A DNA stretch of 64,000 nucleotides. Source: Bacteroidota bacterium. GTDB taxonomy: Bacteria > Bacteroidota > Bacteroidia > Bacteroidales > SZUA-534. Made by a program: the position numbers and the translations under genes. Under the pieces are notes generated by a model. The model saw only the letters and a program-made list of their open reading frames with translations. It did not search any database and was not told the DNA's origin. Shown piece by piece: positions 28,201-36,781 of the stretch (position 1 is its first letter; the number at the start of each line of letters is the position of its first letter). Where the stretch lies: positions 1-64,000 of the forward strand of contig QKGS01000007.1 of the NCBI GenBank assembly GCA_003250355.1, in the 5' to 3' direction.

Positions 28201-28459
28201 CTTCAATTATACTGCGAACGGTATTTCCCGGAAGGTGATTGCTGCGGTCATATACTTCAAACGATTTTCCGTTGAATCGGGCTGCTCCTGCCTCAGTACC
28301 CACCCACAAATACCCTCGTGAATCAAGTATTGAGCAGAATACTGTCGACTGCGGCAAGCCATGCTCAAGCGAGTAGTTTGTAAAGTTATATAGCTGTGCA
28401 AATGTTGATAGTGTGCAAGATATATATATTATAAGGGCAATAAAGGTTGGTTTTAACAT
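25259..28459 (-). CDS. Propeller-type sensor with SpoIIE/PP2C phosphatase output
   Basis: A 1066-residue transmembrane sensor. A signal peptide (about 1-21) is followed by many two-component-regulator propeller repeats (about 25-640; repeated NIWLGT/NLWFGT strands), a Y_Y_Y domain (about 650-745; YRYKLEPDEKDW), one membrane helix (about 750-775), a coiled coil, and a C-terminal PP2C-like SpoIIE domain (about 840-1066; AADCTGHGVPGAFMSMLG, YMYSDGFHDQ). In place of a histidine kinase, the output is a Ser/Thr phosphatase that probably acts on an anti-sigma or STAS-type partner. No partner is encoded next to it. Confidence 0.9.
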   Translation of the reverse strand: MLKPTFIALIIYISCTLSTFAQLYNFTNYSLEHGLPQSTVFCSILDSRGYLWVGTEAGAARFNGKSFEVYDRSNHLPGNTVRSIIEDTKGNLWFGTDNGIAIYNGNSWQTINSKQGLEGSSVTKLLPDNNGNIWAATNDAGVNIISFINDSIVIENISSQHGLCSDFILDIISDTDSNIWLASIGGLSSVTYVNNKFEIKNIGDSLNLPSLYISCIEKDKDGNLWLGTLDKGAFLWKKNTTNFISYNSLGITDLRIWDIYCHSNGSVWFATEKEGIFVLKNNCVQNITSQNGLPGNQIFSIYNDKNQNIWLGSVGKGLVLFNGFRFIHYSVNDGLPGSSVFAVKADSANNIYIATENNGLVKASISDYKLNIQQFNSTHGFRKSDVNAINFNSKGQLIAGTSEHGLAIFENNRFRYIDKSVGLLNNTINCVYSTLTGNIYVGSNLGFNEISANKIKTISEEHGLINPEVQTIITDNEQNVWIGTLGGLATFNHRKSLYRDFNEQEGLFDLSVHTLAVDKYNKVWIGTNNGIYYYNHETDTIIQLQCDKLNSKTINSLLFYNDSILIASTNKGFNKIQLINNNTLVLKVYTYNNTNGFIWSETNYNSVCTDKNNNIWFGTVNGLTCYKPAYENQIIAIPDVHIKNIRLSFENVNWAAKGFNNGDWTSYPEKLELPYYENHITFDYEGIFLKNPDNVVYRYKLEPDEKDWSPVSNNTSVTYSGLGNGKYTFSVIASSDNENWSAPITYLIVIRPPFWKTIWFLTLVVLLIAIIIIIYIRYRENKLIKEKQHLEKVVKERTAEVVAQKEEIEHQKNEITGSITYAQRIQHAILPAFTNLQNYTNDCFILYKPRDIVSGDYYWIERIDNKLIVAAADCTGHGVPGAFMSMLGISFMNKIVMEQHIYSPNIILNNMRSNIIESLKQGDYSGSTKDGMDMAIATIDLNTLVMEFAGAYNSAVLISNNEASEIKADRMPVGYHIVMDSFTSTNIQLHKGDCVYMYSDGFHDQIGGPDGRKFMKKNMRQLLLQIHSKPFVEQHTILDTTIEEWKNHPDGKTGQMDDILIVGFRI

Positions 28460-28495
28460 ATATGAACAATTATAAATAATAGAATTACCTTTTTC

Positions 28496-29377
28496 TTAGT
28501 CATTTTCTTCATAGTAATATGAATAATCAATTCCTTTCATAAACATTTCACGATCATCTATTTTATTCGTCAGAGATTTTTCTAAGAGTTTTTTCAAAAC
28601 AATACTATTAGTTGGGCTTTGTATCATTGCATTCATATAATCAGCCTTACTAATCTTACTCCAGTCAACGCATTTTTTTAAACGTTTTTTAAGAATCAGA
28701 TCGAGCCATATTCTAGCACTTCTGCCATTACCCTCCATAAAAGGGTGAGCTATATTCATTTCTATATATTTATCTGCAATTTCATCGAAAGTTGATTCAG
28801 GCATTATTTCTATTTGGTTTAAGGTATTTTCTAAAAAATGAGATACCGCAAACTGAAAGCCACCTTTTGAAATATTTTTTTGCCTTATTTGTCCTGCAAA
28901 ATTATATAAGCCACCAAATAAATAAGCGTGTATTTGTTGTAATCCTTTTGTTGTTCCAATTTCAATGCTATTAATGAATGAACTCTCAAATAGCGCATAA
29001 GCCTTTGTTTTACTTTTTTCATCAATGCTTTCGCTACTATAAGTAAACCATTCAATAAATCTGTTTGCCTTTTTTCCGGGAAATTCTTTTCCTAAATCAA
29101 TAATTCCATTAAAATCGAGCATATCAGAAATACGTTTCTTACCATCAGGAGCCATAATCTTCAACTGGGTAGTAGAACTAACCACTTTACTGTTTTCTTT
29201 TTTTAGCTTGGCTTTAAGATATTTCCAATAGTTACGTGTTTTGGTATAATTATCCTGATTGGTAAGAACTGCAACAATATCTAATACGGAAAACCACCAC
29301 TTGTCATTTTCTTCGTCCCATATCGCTCGAACTTCACGGTCGTTAAAAAAGCGTATTGATATTTTTGTATTGCCCAT
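28496..29377 (-). CDS. Fic protein with BRO/DinD-like N-terminal domain
   Basis: A 293-residue protein. Residues about 1-115 resemble the N-terminal domain of BRO/DinD antirepressor-like proteins ([25 protein letters not shown]). Residues about 130-260 are a Fic domain with the full active motif [12 protein letters not shown] (His211 to Arg222), so AMP transfer to a target hydroxyl is expected. The C-terminus reads SYYYEEND, close to the class III inhibitory motif (S/T)xxxE(G/N), so it may be self-inhibited. The target is unknown. It is minus-strand, between the caspase-like and propeller genes. Confidence 0.87.
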   Translation of the reverse strand: MGNTKISIRFFNDREVRAIWDEENDKWWFSVLDIVAVLTNQDNYTKTRNYWKYLKAKLKKENSKVVSSTTQLKIMAPDGKKRISDMLDFNGIIDLGKEFPGKKANRFIEWFTYSSESIDEKSKTKAYALFESSFINSIEIGTTKGLQQIHAYLFGGLYNFAGQIRQKNISKGGFQFAVSHFLENTLNQIEIMPESTFDEIADKYIEMNIAHPFMEGNGRSARIWLDLILKKRLKKCVDWSKISKADYMNAMIQSPTNSIVLKKLLEKSLTNKIDDREMFMKGIDYSYYYEEND

Positions 29378-29416
29378 AATAGAATTTATATATTCAAAGT
29401 TAAGAATATTTCAATC

Positions 29417-31285
29417 CTATTTTTTTATAAAAATAAATTGCCCTCCTTCATCGCCTGTGTTTACTATCGGACTGAATCCGGGGGTTTGGTTCGAGTTGTT
29501 TATTACTGCTACTTTCAAATCGTTATATAGCTGGCTTGCGTCGAAGAACTTATTTTCGTTATTAGTAAGCGATTTAAGCAAATAGTATGCAAAAACCGAA
29601 TGACCATCTTTGCCGCCATCCATTACCGGTTCTACTCCACCCGATGTTAAAGCCGTGCGCGATGGCTTTGAGTATATCTGGTTGTAATACTTGAACGAGT
29701 TTTCGTAAGGAATGGTAAGTGTTTTACCGCGGAATATATCGCCGCTAAAGCAGGCATCGGCTATCAGAAATGTGTGTTTCGATTTTATACCGCTCAAAAA
29801 TGCCTGAATATCGGTATTGGCTATAAGGGCAGAAATAGAACTGCTCTGAGCATCGACAGGAACCCAGAATCCGCGTTGCAGCTTATCGTTATAATCGCCA
29901 TGACCCGAGTAGTAAATCAACAGGTTGTCGTTAGCCTTTATGTTTGCCATAAGCCATTCGTACTCCTTAATAATATTGGCGCGGGTAGCCTGTTCGTTGT
30001 AAAGTGTACGTATCGATTGAAATTCATATTTAGTACGCAATTGTTGCTCAACAGCTTTGGCATCGTTTACCGCGTTTTTCAATGGTTTCCATTCGCCCGA
30101 ATATTTATCAATGCCAATAATTAAGGCATAATAGTTACCAATGGCAACCTCCTGCATGGCTTTAGCTGCGCCAAGTCCTTTCAGTGGGTCGTTGCTGCTG
30201 CGATACAGTGCAAGCTTTTTGTTTGTGCTTGTTGAACCTTCAACAGTTTGGTTCAGAGCAAGTGAAAAATTCTTTGAATTGCCCTCTTTCAATTCCGCAC
30301 CTTCAATAGTTATGTTAGCTGTAATATTTTCAGTGTCAACATCTTTGTTTATGTAAAATATCAATTCTATCTCCTTGCTTGTTGCGGAAGGCAGTTGAAT
30401 ATCTGTTTTGCTTTCGAGCAGCATAACCGATTGTGGCAGGTTGTAGCGTAGCTTTAAGTTATCGGCGTTTGATTGCGAACTGTTTTCAACTGTGAATTTC
30501 ATTGATACTGTTTCACCACCTTTAATAGTCCCCGATGAGCAAGTGTATATGGCATCGGAAATATTAATTACAGGTAGAGTGTTATCTGCATTGCTTGCCA
30601 ATTTCCATACATACAAATAATCAATCTGTACCGATGAATTTTCGGCTACCTGAAAGCCAACGCCGTTTCCGAACATAGGCTCGAAAGGCATTTTGTGAAC
30701 CAACTGCTTATTAATAAAAAAATAGTAGTTCAAACCCGATTTTCGTACAGTCAGGGTATTGTATGTATAATTATTTATGAGGTTTGAAGATGTAACAGGT
30801 ACAAAATCGTGAAATGAACCGGTGTATTTGTCAATGGTAAACTGCCCCTGACCGTTTATGAAAAAATCGAACTGTTTGCTGTCTGAGGCCGATTTGCCCC
30901 ACTGTAATCCGTAAAATTTGTTTTGTATCCCTTTATCGAGGCGTAGTTTCAGTTCAATTTCAAAATCATAGGCAGGGTTTATTATTACATCCTTATAATC
31001 TTCTTTTGCCACACTTTCATACGATTGAAAATAAAGAACACTATCCTGAATGTTTTCATACCATACATTCTCTTTTATCCCCAGATACCAGTTGTTGTTA
31101 TTGTTATTGAAATTTTCAATAAACAAAGGTGTTTTCATTTCTGGAGTATAGCTTGTGTAGTTTTCTGCAATTATTATTGGTTGAGCATTTGTTGCAAATG
31201 TTATACACACCAATAATAAGCACAATGATTTGAGAGGGGTTAAAAAATCAATTAATGACTTTTGTTTTAAATTCTGAGTTTCCAT
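29417..31285 (-). CDS. Secreted caspase-like (peptidase C14) protein
   Basis: A 622-residue exported protein. After a signal peptide (about 10-34, ending FATNAQ) comes a laminin-G/concanavalin-like region (about 50-230; FEIELKLRLDKG), a CARDB-like beta domain (about 240-350), then a caspase domain (about 380-622). The catalytic dyad is visible: His462 in YYSGHG and Cys512 in DACFSG. Caspase-fold enzymes cut after Arg, Lys or Asp; the specificity is not readable here. There is no T9SS tail. It sits near a Fic gene and a propeller phosphatase, without evident operon linkage. Confidence 0.88.
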   Translation of the reverse strand: METQNLKQKSLIDFLTPLKSLCLLLVCITFATNAQPIIIAENYTSYTPEMKTPLFIENFNNNNNNWYLGIKENVWYENIQDSVLYFQSYESVAKEDYKDVIINPAYDFEIELKLRLDKGIQNKFYGLQWGKSASDSKQFDFFINGQGQFTIDKYTGSFHDFVPVTSSNLINNYTYNTLTVRKSGLNYYFFINKQLVHKMPFEPMFGNGVGFQVAENSSVQIDYLYVWKLASNADNTLPVINISDAIYTCSSGTIKGGETVSMKFTVENSSQSNADNLKLRYNLPQSVMLLESKTDIQLPSATSKEIELIFYINKDVDTENITANITIEGAELKEGNSKNFSLALNQTVEGSTSTNKKLALYRSSNDPLKGLGAAKAMQEVAIGNYYALIIGIDKYSGEWKPLKNAVNDAKAVEQQLRTKYEFQSIRTLYNEQATRANIIKEYEWLMANIKANDNLLIYYSGHGDYNDKLQRGFWVPVDAQSSSISALIANTDIQAFLSGIKSKHTFLIADACFSGDIFRGKTLTIPYENSFKYYNQIYSKPSRTALTSGGVEPVMDGGKDGHSVFAYYLLKSLTNNENKFFDASQLYNDLKVAVINNSNQTPGFSPIVNTGDEGGQFIFIKK

Positions 31286-31428
31286 GGGTGGATAAATATT
31301 ATTATTGAACCGACAAATAAAGCTATGATTGGCGATTGTTTATTTATCAAATCGTACAAATAAGGTATGAAAATGACAAAAATGTGATGCATTTAATTAA
31401 TTTTGGGCATATTATATTTTTGTAATAA

Positions 31429-32574
31429 ATGGGATTCAGCTTATATTTTTTATCAAATTCAATACTCTTTGTTGTTTGTATAGCAATGGGTATTATGTTT
31501 GTAACTATACCCATTCCCAAAAATAAAGGGCTGATAACCTATAGGTTTTCACTCAGAGTATTATCGGCAGCTTATTTTTTACTATCAGCATTAGCAATTC
31601 TGGTTATATTGTTTAATATTACCGACTCGGGTCGTGAACATTTTGCATTTACATCTATTAGCATTTCATCGTTTCAGGCACTTTTATATACCGGAGCTTT
31701 AATAACCTTATTTAATCCGGGGTTTGTAACAAGTAGATTTCTTGTTAAACATATTTTGCCATTTATAATATTTACAATTCTGTTTGTAATATCGTCGGTA
31801 TTGTATGGTAATCCGGTAATTGCACATTTGAACGAAGTAACAACATTTGTAAAAAAACCTTCGGTTATTATACGGTTGTTGTTTTTTTGTTATTACATAT
31901 TTCAACTTGTTTTATACACATACTTATTTTTCAGGCAGGAAAAAAGGTTCAGAAACAGGGCAATGAACTATTTCTCCGATGAACGTTGGGTGAAGCTGAG
32001 TTGGGTAAGGGTTGCTTTTTTGGCTGCTCTTACTATTGGAATTATTGTAATGCTAACTAACTTCTTCCCCCGCAAATACGATGGTTTTTTTACACTACTA
32101 TATTCGGCTTTTTATTTGCTTTTTGCCATAAACTATATCCGGTACAATAAAATATTCAGGTTAATTGAACCGGTTGTTATTCAAGAGCAGGCTGCCGAAA
32201 TAATTGAGGTTAAGACACGCCAAAAGATAGAATGGCCCTATTTGAAAAATACAATACTTAGCGAAAAATACTATCTGGAGTCAGGGATAAATATTGAAGA
32301 AATTGCCCGCAGATTGAAAGTAGGTCGCACCACTTTATCGAACCTGATAAACAAGGAAGAGGGGATAAACTACAACGGATGGATTAATAATTTACGCATT
32401 GAATATGCAAAACAAATATTGATTAAAAATCCGGCAGAACCCCTTTCATCTGTATCGGAAAAAGTTGGTTTTACAGAGCAGGCAAATTTTAGCCGTCAGT
32501 TTCGCAAAGCTACAGGTTTTGCTCCCACACTTTGGAGACAGAGGGAGTTGGGTGGAGTATTGAATGATAACTAA
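31429..32574 (+). CDS. AraC-family regulator with N-terminal membrane domain
   Basis: A 381-residue protein. The first about 240 residues form seven or so hydrophobic helices, and the last 110 carry an AraC-type double helix-turn-helix (IEEIARRLKVGRTTLSNLIN, then SVSEKVGFTEQANFSRQFRK). This makes a one-component membrane regulator. A -7-like TATTTTTG at 31415-31422 is so close to the start that the message would be nearly leaderless, or the real start is one of the later Met codons. A terminator follows at 32641. Confidence 0.88.
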   Translation: MGFSLYFLSNSILFVVCIAMGIMFVTIPIPKNKGLITYRFSLRVLSAAYFLLSALAILVILFNITDSGREHFAFTSISISSFQALLYTGALITLFNPGFVTSRFLVKHILPFIIFTILFVISSVLYGNPVIAHLNEVTTFVKKPSVIIRLLFFCYYIFQLVLYTYLFFRQEKRFRNRAMNYFSDERWVKLSWVRVAFLAALTIGIIVMLTNFFPRKYDGFFTLLYSAFYLLFAINYIRYNKIFRLIEPVVIQEQAAEIIEVKTRQKIEWPYLKNTILSEKYYLESGINIEEIARRLKVGRTTLSNLINKEEGINYNGWINNLRIEYAKQILIKNPAEPLSSVSEKVGFTEQANFSRQFRKATGFAPTLWRQRELGGVLNDN

Positions 32575-32640
32575 ACTGAATTTACTAACTCGTTTAGTAG
32601 ATAATACTTAAAATATCCCTTTCGGGAGAATAAATAACAG

Positions 32641-32672
32641 CCCGGTGCATTTGTGCCGGGTTTGTATTTTTT
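32641..32672 (+). terminator. Terminator after the AraC-type gene
   Basis: CCCGGTGC (32641-32648) pairs with GTGCCGGG (32653-32660) with two G-T pairs, followed by TTTGTATTTTTT. This overlaps a possible upstream GTG start for the next gene and argues against that start. Confidence 0.75.
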
Positions 32673-32712
32673 AATAAAGAGTAATTACATTTGTATAAAC
32701 ATTTACATAGCA

Positions 32713-33330
32713 ATGGATTTATTTTTACTATTCGACTATATAGGAACTTTGGTTTTTGCAATCAGCGGTACATTATCGGCAGCCCAAAAACGATTCGACC
32801 TGTTTGGGGCAGTTTTTATAGGTTTTGTAACGGCAATAGGCGGAGGAACAGTGCGAGATATTATGCTTGGCGACACTCCGGTAGCCTGGATAAGATCAAT
32901 GGATTACTTCTATATTATTATTGCCGGAATATTAATTACCGTTTTATTTCAGCGAAGTGTAATAAAACTCCGTAGAACCATGTTCCTGTTTGATACAATA
33001 GGTATTGGGGTATTTATGATGATAGGACTTGAAAAAGCACTGAATATGGGAATTTCAGAGCCAATAGCAGTTATTATGGGATTATCGTCGGCAGTTGTGG
33101 GTGGAGTAATTCGCGATACACTCAACAATGAAGTGCCTTTAATATTCCATAAGGAGATTTATGCAACAGCCTGCATATTGGGAGCTTTAGTTTATTTAGT
33201 ATTAAAGCATTTTGAAGTTCCGCTGTATATTAATCAAACAGTAACATCTGTTATAATTATAATTATCAGACTGTTTGCAATAAAATACAATATATCATTA
33301 CCAAAAATAACTTTGAACGAAAGTAAATGA
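32713..33330 (+). CDS. TRIC-like / UPF0126 family membrane protein
   Basis: A 205-residue protein with about seven membrane helices in two similar halves. Each half has the signature GGGTVRDIMLGDTPVAW (first) and GGVIRDTLNNEVPLIF (second). The family includes prokaryotic trimeric cation channels (TRIC) and YicG-type proteins, possibly glycine-linked. I chose the ATG at 32713: an in-frame GTG at 32653 would put a terminator stem inside the coding region. Its neighbour downstream is a Crp/Fnr regulator 31 bases away, possibly cotranscribed. Confidence 0.87.
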   Translation: MDLFLLFDYIGTLVFAISGTLSAAQKRFDLFGAVFIGFVTAIGGGTVRDIMLGDTPVAWIRSMDYFYIIIAGILITVLFQRSVIKLRRTMFLFDTIGIGVFMMIGLEKALNMGISEPIAVIMGLSSAVVGGVIRDTLNNEVPLIFHKEIYATACILGALVYLVLKHFEVPLYINQTVTSVIIIIIRLFAIKYNISLPKITLNESK

Positions 33331-33361
33331 TTCAGGGATATTGATTTAAATAAGAGCAATT

Positions 33362-34027
33362 ATGAATGTATACTCCGAAAAACTAGCACCCGAAATTATA
33401 GCCAAGCGATTTCCAACTTTAGAAATGGAACTTTGTAGTGAAATATCTGAGGTAGGGCAGTGGATTGCAATAGCTCCCGGCGAAAGTATGATAACCGACG
33501 ATAAATATATAAAAAGCTTTCCGTTGGTTCTCGATGGTGTGTTGCGAGTATATCGAAGAGATACCGATGGTAGAGAGTCGCTCCTATACTACCTAACATC
33601 GGGGCAGGTATGTTCTATGGCTCTAACTTGCTGTTCTGAAGGTATAAAGGCCAATATTAATGTTGAGGCCGAAACCGAAGCCGATATTATTCGCATACCC
33701 GTACAAAACCTCGATGAATGGATGGTTAAATATCCAACCTGGAAAATTTTTGTAATGCATTCATATCGCCAACGCTTCGATGAACTTCTGCGTACTATCG
33801 ACAGTTTGGCATTTTCCAAACTCGATGAACACTTAATAAAGTTTTTTAAAGATTTTCACCGTACCCGTAATACAACCACCTTTATAGGCTCACGTGCCGA
33901 TATTGCCAAAGCACTTACTACGCACCGCGAAGTTATTTCCCGTTTGCTTAAAGCATTAGAAAAGAAAGGGTGCATTAAGCAAAGCAAATTTGCAATTGAT
34001 TTTTCAAGGTTAATAGAGGGGTGTTAA
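33362..34027 (+). CDS. Crp/Fnr-family transcriptional regulator
   Basis: A 221-residue regulator with a cyclic-nucleotide-binding-like beta-barrel (about 20-140) and a C-terminal winged helix (about 150-215; GSRADIAKALTTHREVISRLLKAL). It lacks the N-terminal Cys set of true Fnr. Instead the barrel contains GQVCSMALTCC, a tight cluster of three Cys seen in some Bacteroidota Crp proteins; a redox, metal or sulfur signal is possible. It follows the TRIC-like gene at a 31-base gap and converges with the PspC gene. Confidence 0.88.
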   Translation: MNVYSEKLAPEIIAKRFPTLEMELCSEISEVGQWIAIAPGESMITDDKYIKSFPLVLDGVLRVYRRDTDGRESLLYYLTSGQVCSMALTCCSEGIKANINVEAETEADIIRIPVQNLDEWMVKYPTWKIFVMHSYRQRFDELLRTIDSLAFSKLDEHLIKFFKDFHRTRNTTTFIGSRADIAKALTTHREVISRLLKALEKKGCIKQSKFAIDFSRLIEGC

Positions 34028-34040
34028 ACCAATATATTAG

Positions 34041-34250
34041 CTACTTGTAACTAATCGTCATATCATCGTCGGGCATTACAATCCATAATAGTACATATAC
34101 AAGTATCCCCGGGAATGCAGCACTTATTAAGCTTGCAAGTATATAAATAATTCGTACAGTGTTAATATCCCAACCGAGCCATTCAGCTATTCCGGCACAA
34201 ACCCCGGCTATAACTTTATTATTTGAACGAGTTAGCTTTGCTTTTTCCAT
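34041..34250 (-). CDS. PspC-domain protein
   Basis: A 69-residue single-domain PspC protein: VIAGVCAGIAEWLGWDINTVR followed by a hydrophobic segment with GILVYVLLWIVMP. Such proteins sit in the inner membrane and are linked to envelope stress. I chose the Met at 34250 because the sequence before it is not PspC-like and overlaps the HtpG terminator region. It converges with the Crp/Fnr gene, 13 bases away. Confidence 0.9.
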   Translation of the reverse strand: MEKAKLTRSNNKVIAGVCAGIAEWLGWDINTVRIIYILASLISAAFPGILVYVLLWIVMPDDDMTISYK

Positions 34251-34295
34251 AATTGTTCTATTTTTTGTAAAAATAGAAAACAGTTTCCACAAAAT

Positions 34296-34326
34296 AAAAA
34301 ACCACCCCATTGCGAGGTGGTTTTTT
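34296..34326 (-). terminator. Intrinsic terminator after htpG
   Basis: AAAAAACCACC (34296-34306) pairs with GGTGGTTTTTT (34316-34326). A and T tracts flank the stem. It lies between the htpG stop and the pspC start, both on the minus strand. Confidence 0.85.
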
Positions 34327-34395
34327 ATATTTATAATTAGCACAAGTTTATGTCTTTAGTGTAAATCTCATACCAATTTATCTTGATACCTGATA

Positions 34396-36441
34396 CTATT
34401 TAATCAACTCAATGCTACGGGTTACAAATTTATTAAGTTCTTCTCCCTTAAGCATATTATTAGCAAGTAGAGCAAGGTCAACAAGCTGTTTTACAAGTTT
34501 ATTATCTTTTCCAAATGTTTTCAAAATATCACTCTTTTTGTTATTCAAATCAGTGATTTTTTTAGTTACTTCCTCAATTTTGTCTTTTAGTTCTTGAGAA
34601 ATTTCATCGTTCTTTTTACCCTCTTTTTGCTTGTTAAGGTCTGCTTTTTCACCATCTAAAGGGAGTAGCTCTGCGTTAATGTCTTCAAGTTCTTTTCCTA
34701 AAGCATCACTTTGTTCACTTAGTACACGTTTTACAAGCGGGTGCGATGAATTTACAACTAAGTTATAACTATCGGGCATTTCGCCGTAGAAATTCATTCC
34801 GCTCATTCCACCCATATCTTTCATGCGGCGCATAAATTCGCTTTGAGTTATAATAATAGGCTTGGCATTCTCGCCCAAATCGCTGAACTCAACAAGGTAT
34901 GAAGCACCTTTAGGAACTACTGCCTGAAATACATTTGAAAGGTTGCTGCGCTCTTCATCTTTAAACGACGATTTTGCCTCGTCATCTTTCTGAATCAGCT
35001 TATTAATTACATCTGAATCAACACGAACAAAACGCGAATCTTTAAACTTTTGTTCAAGTTGGTTAACCGCATGAACATCAAGTTGTCCGTCCATTAGTAT
35101 TACGTCGTATCCCTTCTCTTTAGCTGATTCTATATAAGTATACTGGTTATCCTTATTGGTAGCATACAAATATATTAACTGATTATTTTTATCTGTTTGG
35201 TTCTCTTTAATCAGTTTTTCATACTCTTCGAAAGTGAAATATTTTCCGTCTACATTTTTAAATAAAGCTATTTTCTCAGCTCTTTCGTAGAATTTTTCAT
35301 CCGATAACATTCCGTATTGGATAAATAGTTTCAGATTATCCCATTTTTCTTCGTATTCAGTACGGTTATTCTTGAATATTTCAGCAAGCCTGTCTGCTAC
35401 TTTTTTGGTAATATGGCTCGAAATCTTTTTTACATTACCATCGCTTTGTAAGTAACTGCGCGATACGTTAAGCGGAATGTCCGGTGAGTCTATTACACCA
35501 TGAAGAAGAGTTAAAAATTCAGGAACAATACCCTCTACGCTATCGGTAACAAAAACCTGATTGCAGTAAAGTTGAATTTTATTTTTCTGAATTTCTATGT
35601 TGTTTTTAATTTTTGGGAAATACAAAATACCTGTTAGGTTAAACGGGTAATCAACATTCAGGTGAATGTGAAATAAAGGCTCATCGTGAACCGGATATAA
35701 TTCGCGATAAAAATCGGCATAATCTTCATCTTTTAGGTCAACCGGCTTTTTAGTCCATGCAGGAGTTGTATTGTTTATAATATTAGGCTTTCCTGTATCA
35801 ACCATTTTGCCATCTTTCCATTCTTGCTCTTCTCCAAATGCAATTGATATAGGTAAAAATTTACAATATTTATTTAACAGCTCATTAATTTTTGAATCCT
35901 CTAAAAACTCTTTGTTATCATCGTCAATGTGAAGGATAATATCGGTACCAAAATCGGCTCTTTCGCTATCTTCAATTGAGTATTCCGGACTGCCGTCGCA
36001 ACTCCAGTGTACAGCAGTAGAGCCTTCTTTGTACGATTTTGTTATTATTTCTACTTTCTCTGAAACCATAAACGACGAGTAGAAACCTAAACCAAAGTGT
36101 CCGATTATTGAATCTAAATCGTCTTTGTATTTGTCTAAAAAGTCGCCGGCACTCGAAAAAGCTATTTGGTTTATGTATTTTTCAACCTCTTCTTTGGTCA
36201 TACCAATACCGTGATCTGATATTGTAATAGTTTTTGCATCTTTATCAACAGCAACTTTTACTATTTGCTCGCCAAGTTCACCTTTATATTCACCACTCGA
36301 AGCTACGGCTCCCATTTTTTGAGTAGCGTCTACCGCATTTGATACTATTTCACGTAAGAAAATTTCGTGGTCAGAATAAAGAAATTTTTTAATAATAGGG
36401 AAAATGTTTTCACTGGTAACCCCAATTTTTCCTGTTTGCAT
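34396..36441 (-). CDS. htpG: Molecular chaperone HtpG (Hsp90)
   Basis: A 681-residue Hsp90. It has the GHKL ATPase motifs FLREIVSNAVDATQK, ISDHGIGMTKEEVEKYI and IGHFGLGFYSSFMV, then the middle domain (DIPLNVSRSYLQ) and the C-terminal dimer domain. Bacteroidota HtpG proteins are longer than the E. coli protein (624 residues), partly through a charged region in the C-terminal half (near DLNKQKEGKK). It is monocistronic with a terminator at 34296. Confidence 0.97.
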   Translation of the reverse strand: MQTGKIGVTSENIFPIIKKFLYSDHEIFLREIVSNAVDATQKMGAVASSGEYKGELGEQIVKVAVDKDAKTITISDHGIGMTKEEVEKYINQIAFSSAGDFLDKYKDDLDSIIGHFGLGFYSSFMVSEKVEIITKSYKEGSTAVHWSCDGSPEYSIEDSERADFGTDIILHIDDDNKEFLEDSKINELLNKYCKFLPISIAFGEEQEWKDGKMVDTGKPNIINNTTPAWTKKPVDLKDEDYADFYRELYPVHDEPLFHIHLNVDYPFNLTGILYFPKIKNNIEIQKNKIQLYCNQVFVTDSVEGIVPEFLTLLHGVIDSPDIPLNVSRSYLQSDGNVKKISSHITKKVADRLAEIFKNNRTEYEEKWDNLKLFIQYGMLSDEKFYERAEKIALFKNVDGKYFTFEEYEKLIKENQTDKNNQLIYLYATNKDNQYTYIESAKEKGYDVILMDGQLDVHAVNQLEQKFKDSRFVRVDSDVINKLIQKDDEAKSSFKDEERSNLSNVFQAVVPKGASYLVEFSDLGENAKPIIITQSEFMRRMKDMGGMSGMNFYGEMPDSYNLVVNSSHPLVKRVLSEQSDALGKELEDINAELLPLDGEKADLNKQKEGKKNDEISQELKDKIEEVTKKITDLNNKKSDILKTFGKDNKLVKQLVDLALLANNMLKGEELNKFVTRSIELIK

Positions 36442-36781
36442 ATCTTATATAGTTTTTAATGTATTTAATAATATTTACGATACATTTTTTACAAACTATA
36501 TGCCATTTGGGCAAAGTGTCATTTTTGCATAGTGTTTAAATACAATAATTGACATTTCGGCAGTTATTTCATGAAAATGAAAGTAGATAATAATAACGTG
36601 CGTTCGATGTAAGGAATTGCTCAGGGTATTGATATTCGAACCTTTAGTATCAAGTACATAGTACAAAGTATCAAGATTAGTGTAGTTGTTTTTGTGTTAA
36701 TTGGTGTAATTCGAGAAAAACATTTGAGTATTAAGGGAGAGTTTCTATTCTTAAATATTCATTAGTAGGCAAATAAGAAAC
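36442..36781. other. Intergenic region between htpG and the receiver-protein gene
   Basis: No gene is supported. The htpG promoter must lie near 36450-36550, but I cannot assign it firmly. The stretch holds the word AGTATCAAG twice (36646-36654 and 36667-36675) around a TACATAGTACAA core, in the style of the other word-repeat spacers. Confidence 0.5.

Noticed and set aside
32653-32712. Longer TRIC-like protein starting at GTG 32653
   Set aside because: The extra part overlaps a terminator stem and does not look like the family N-terminus.
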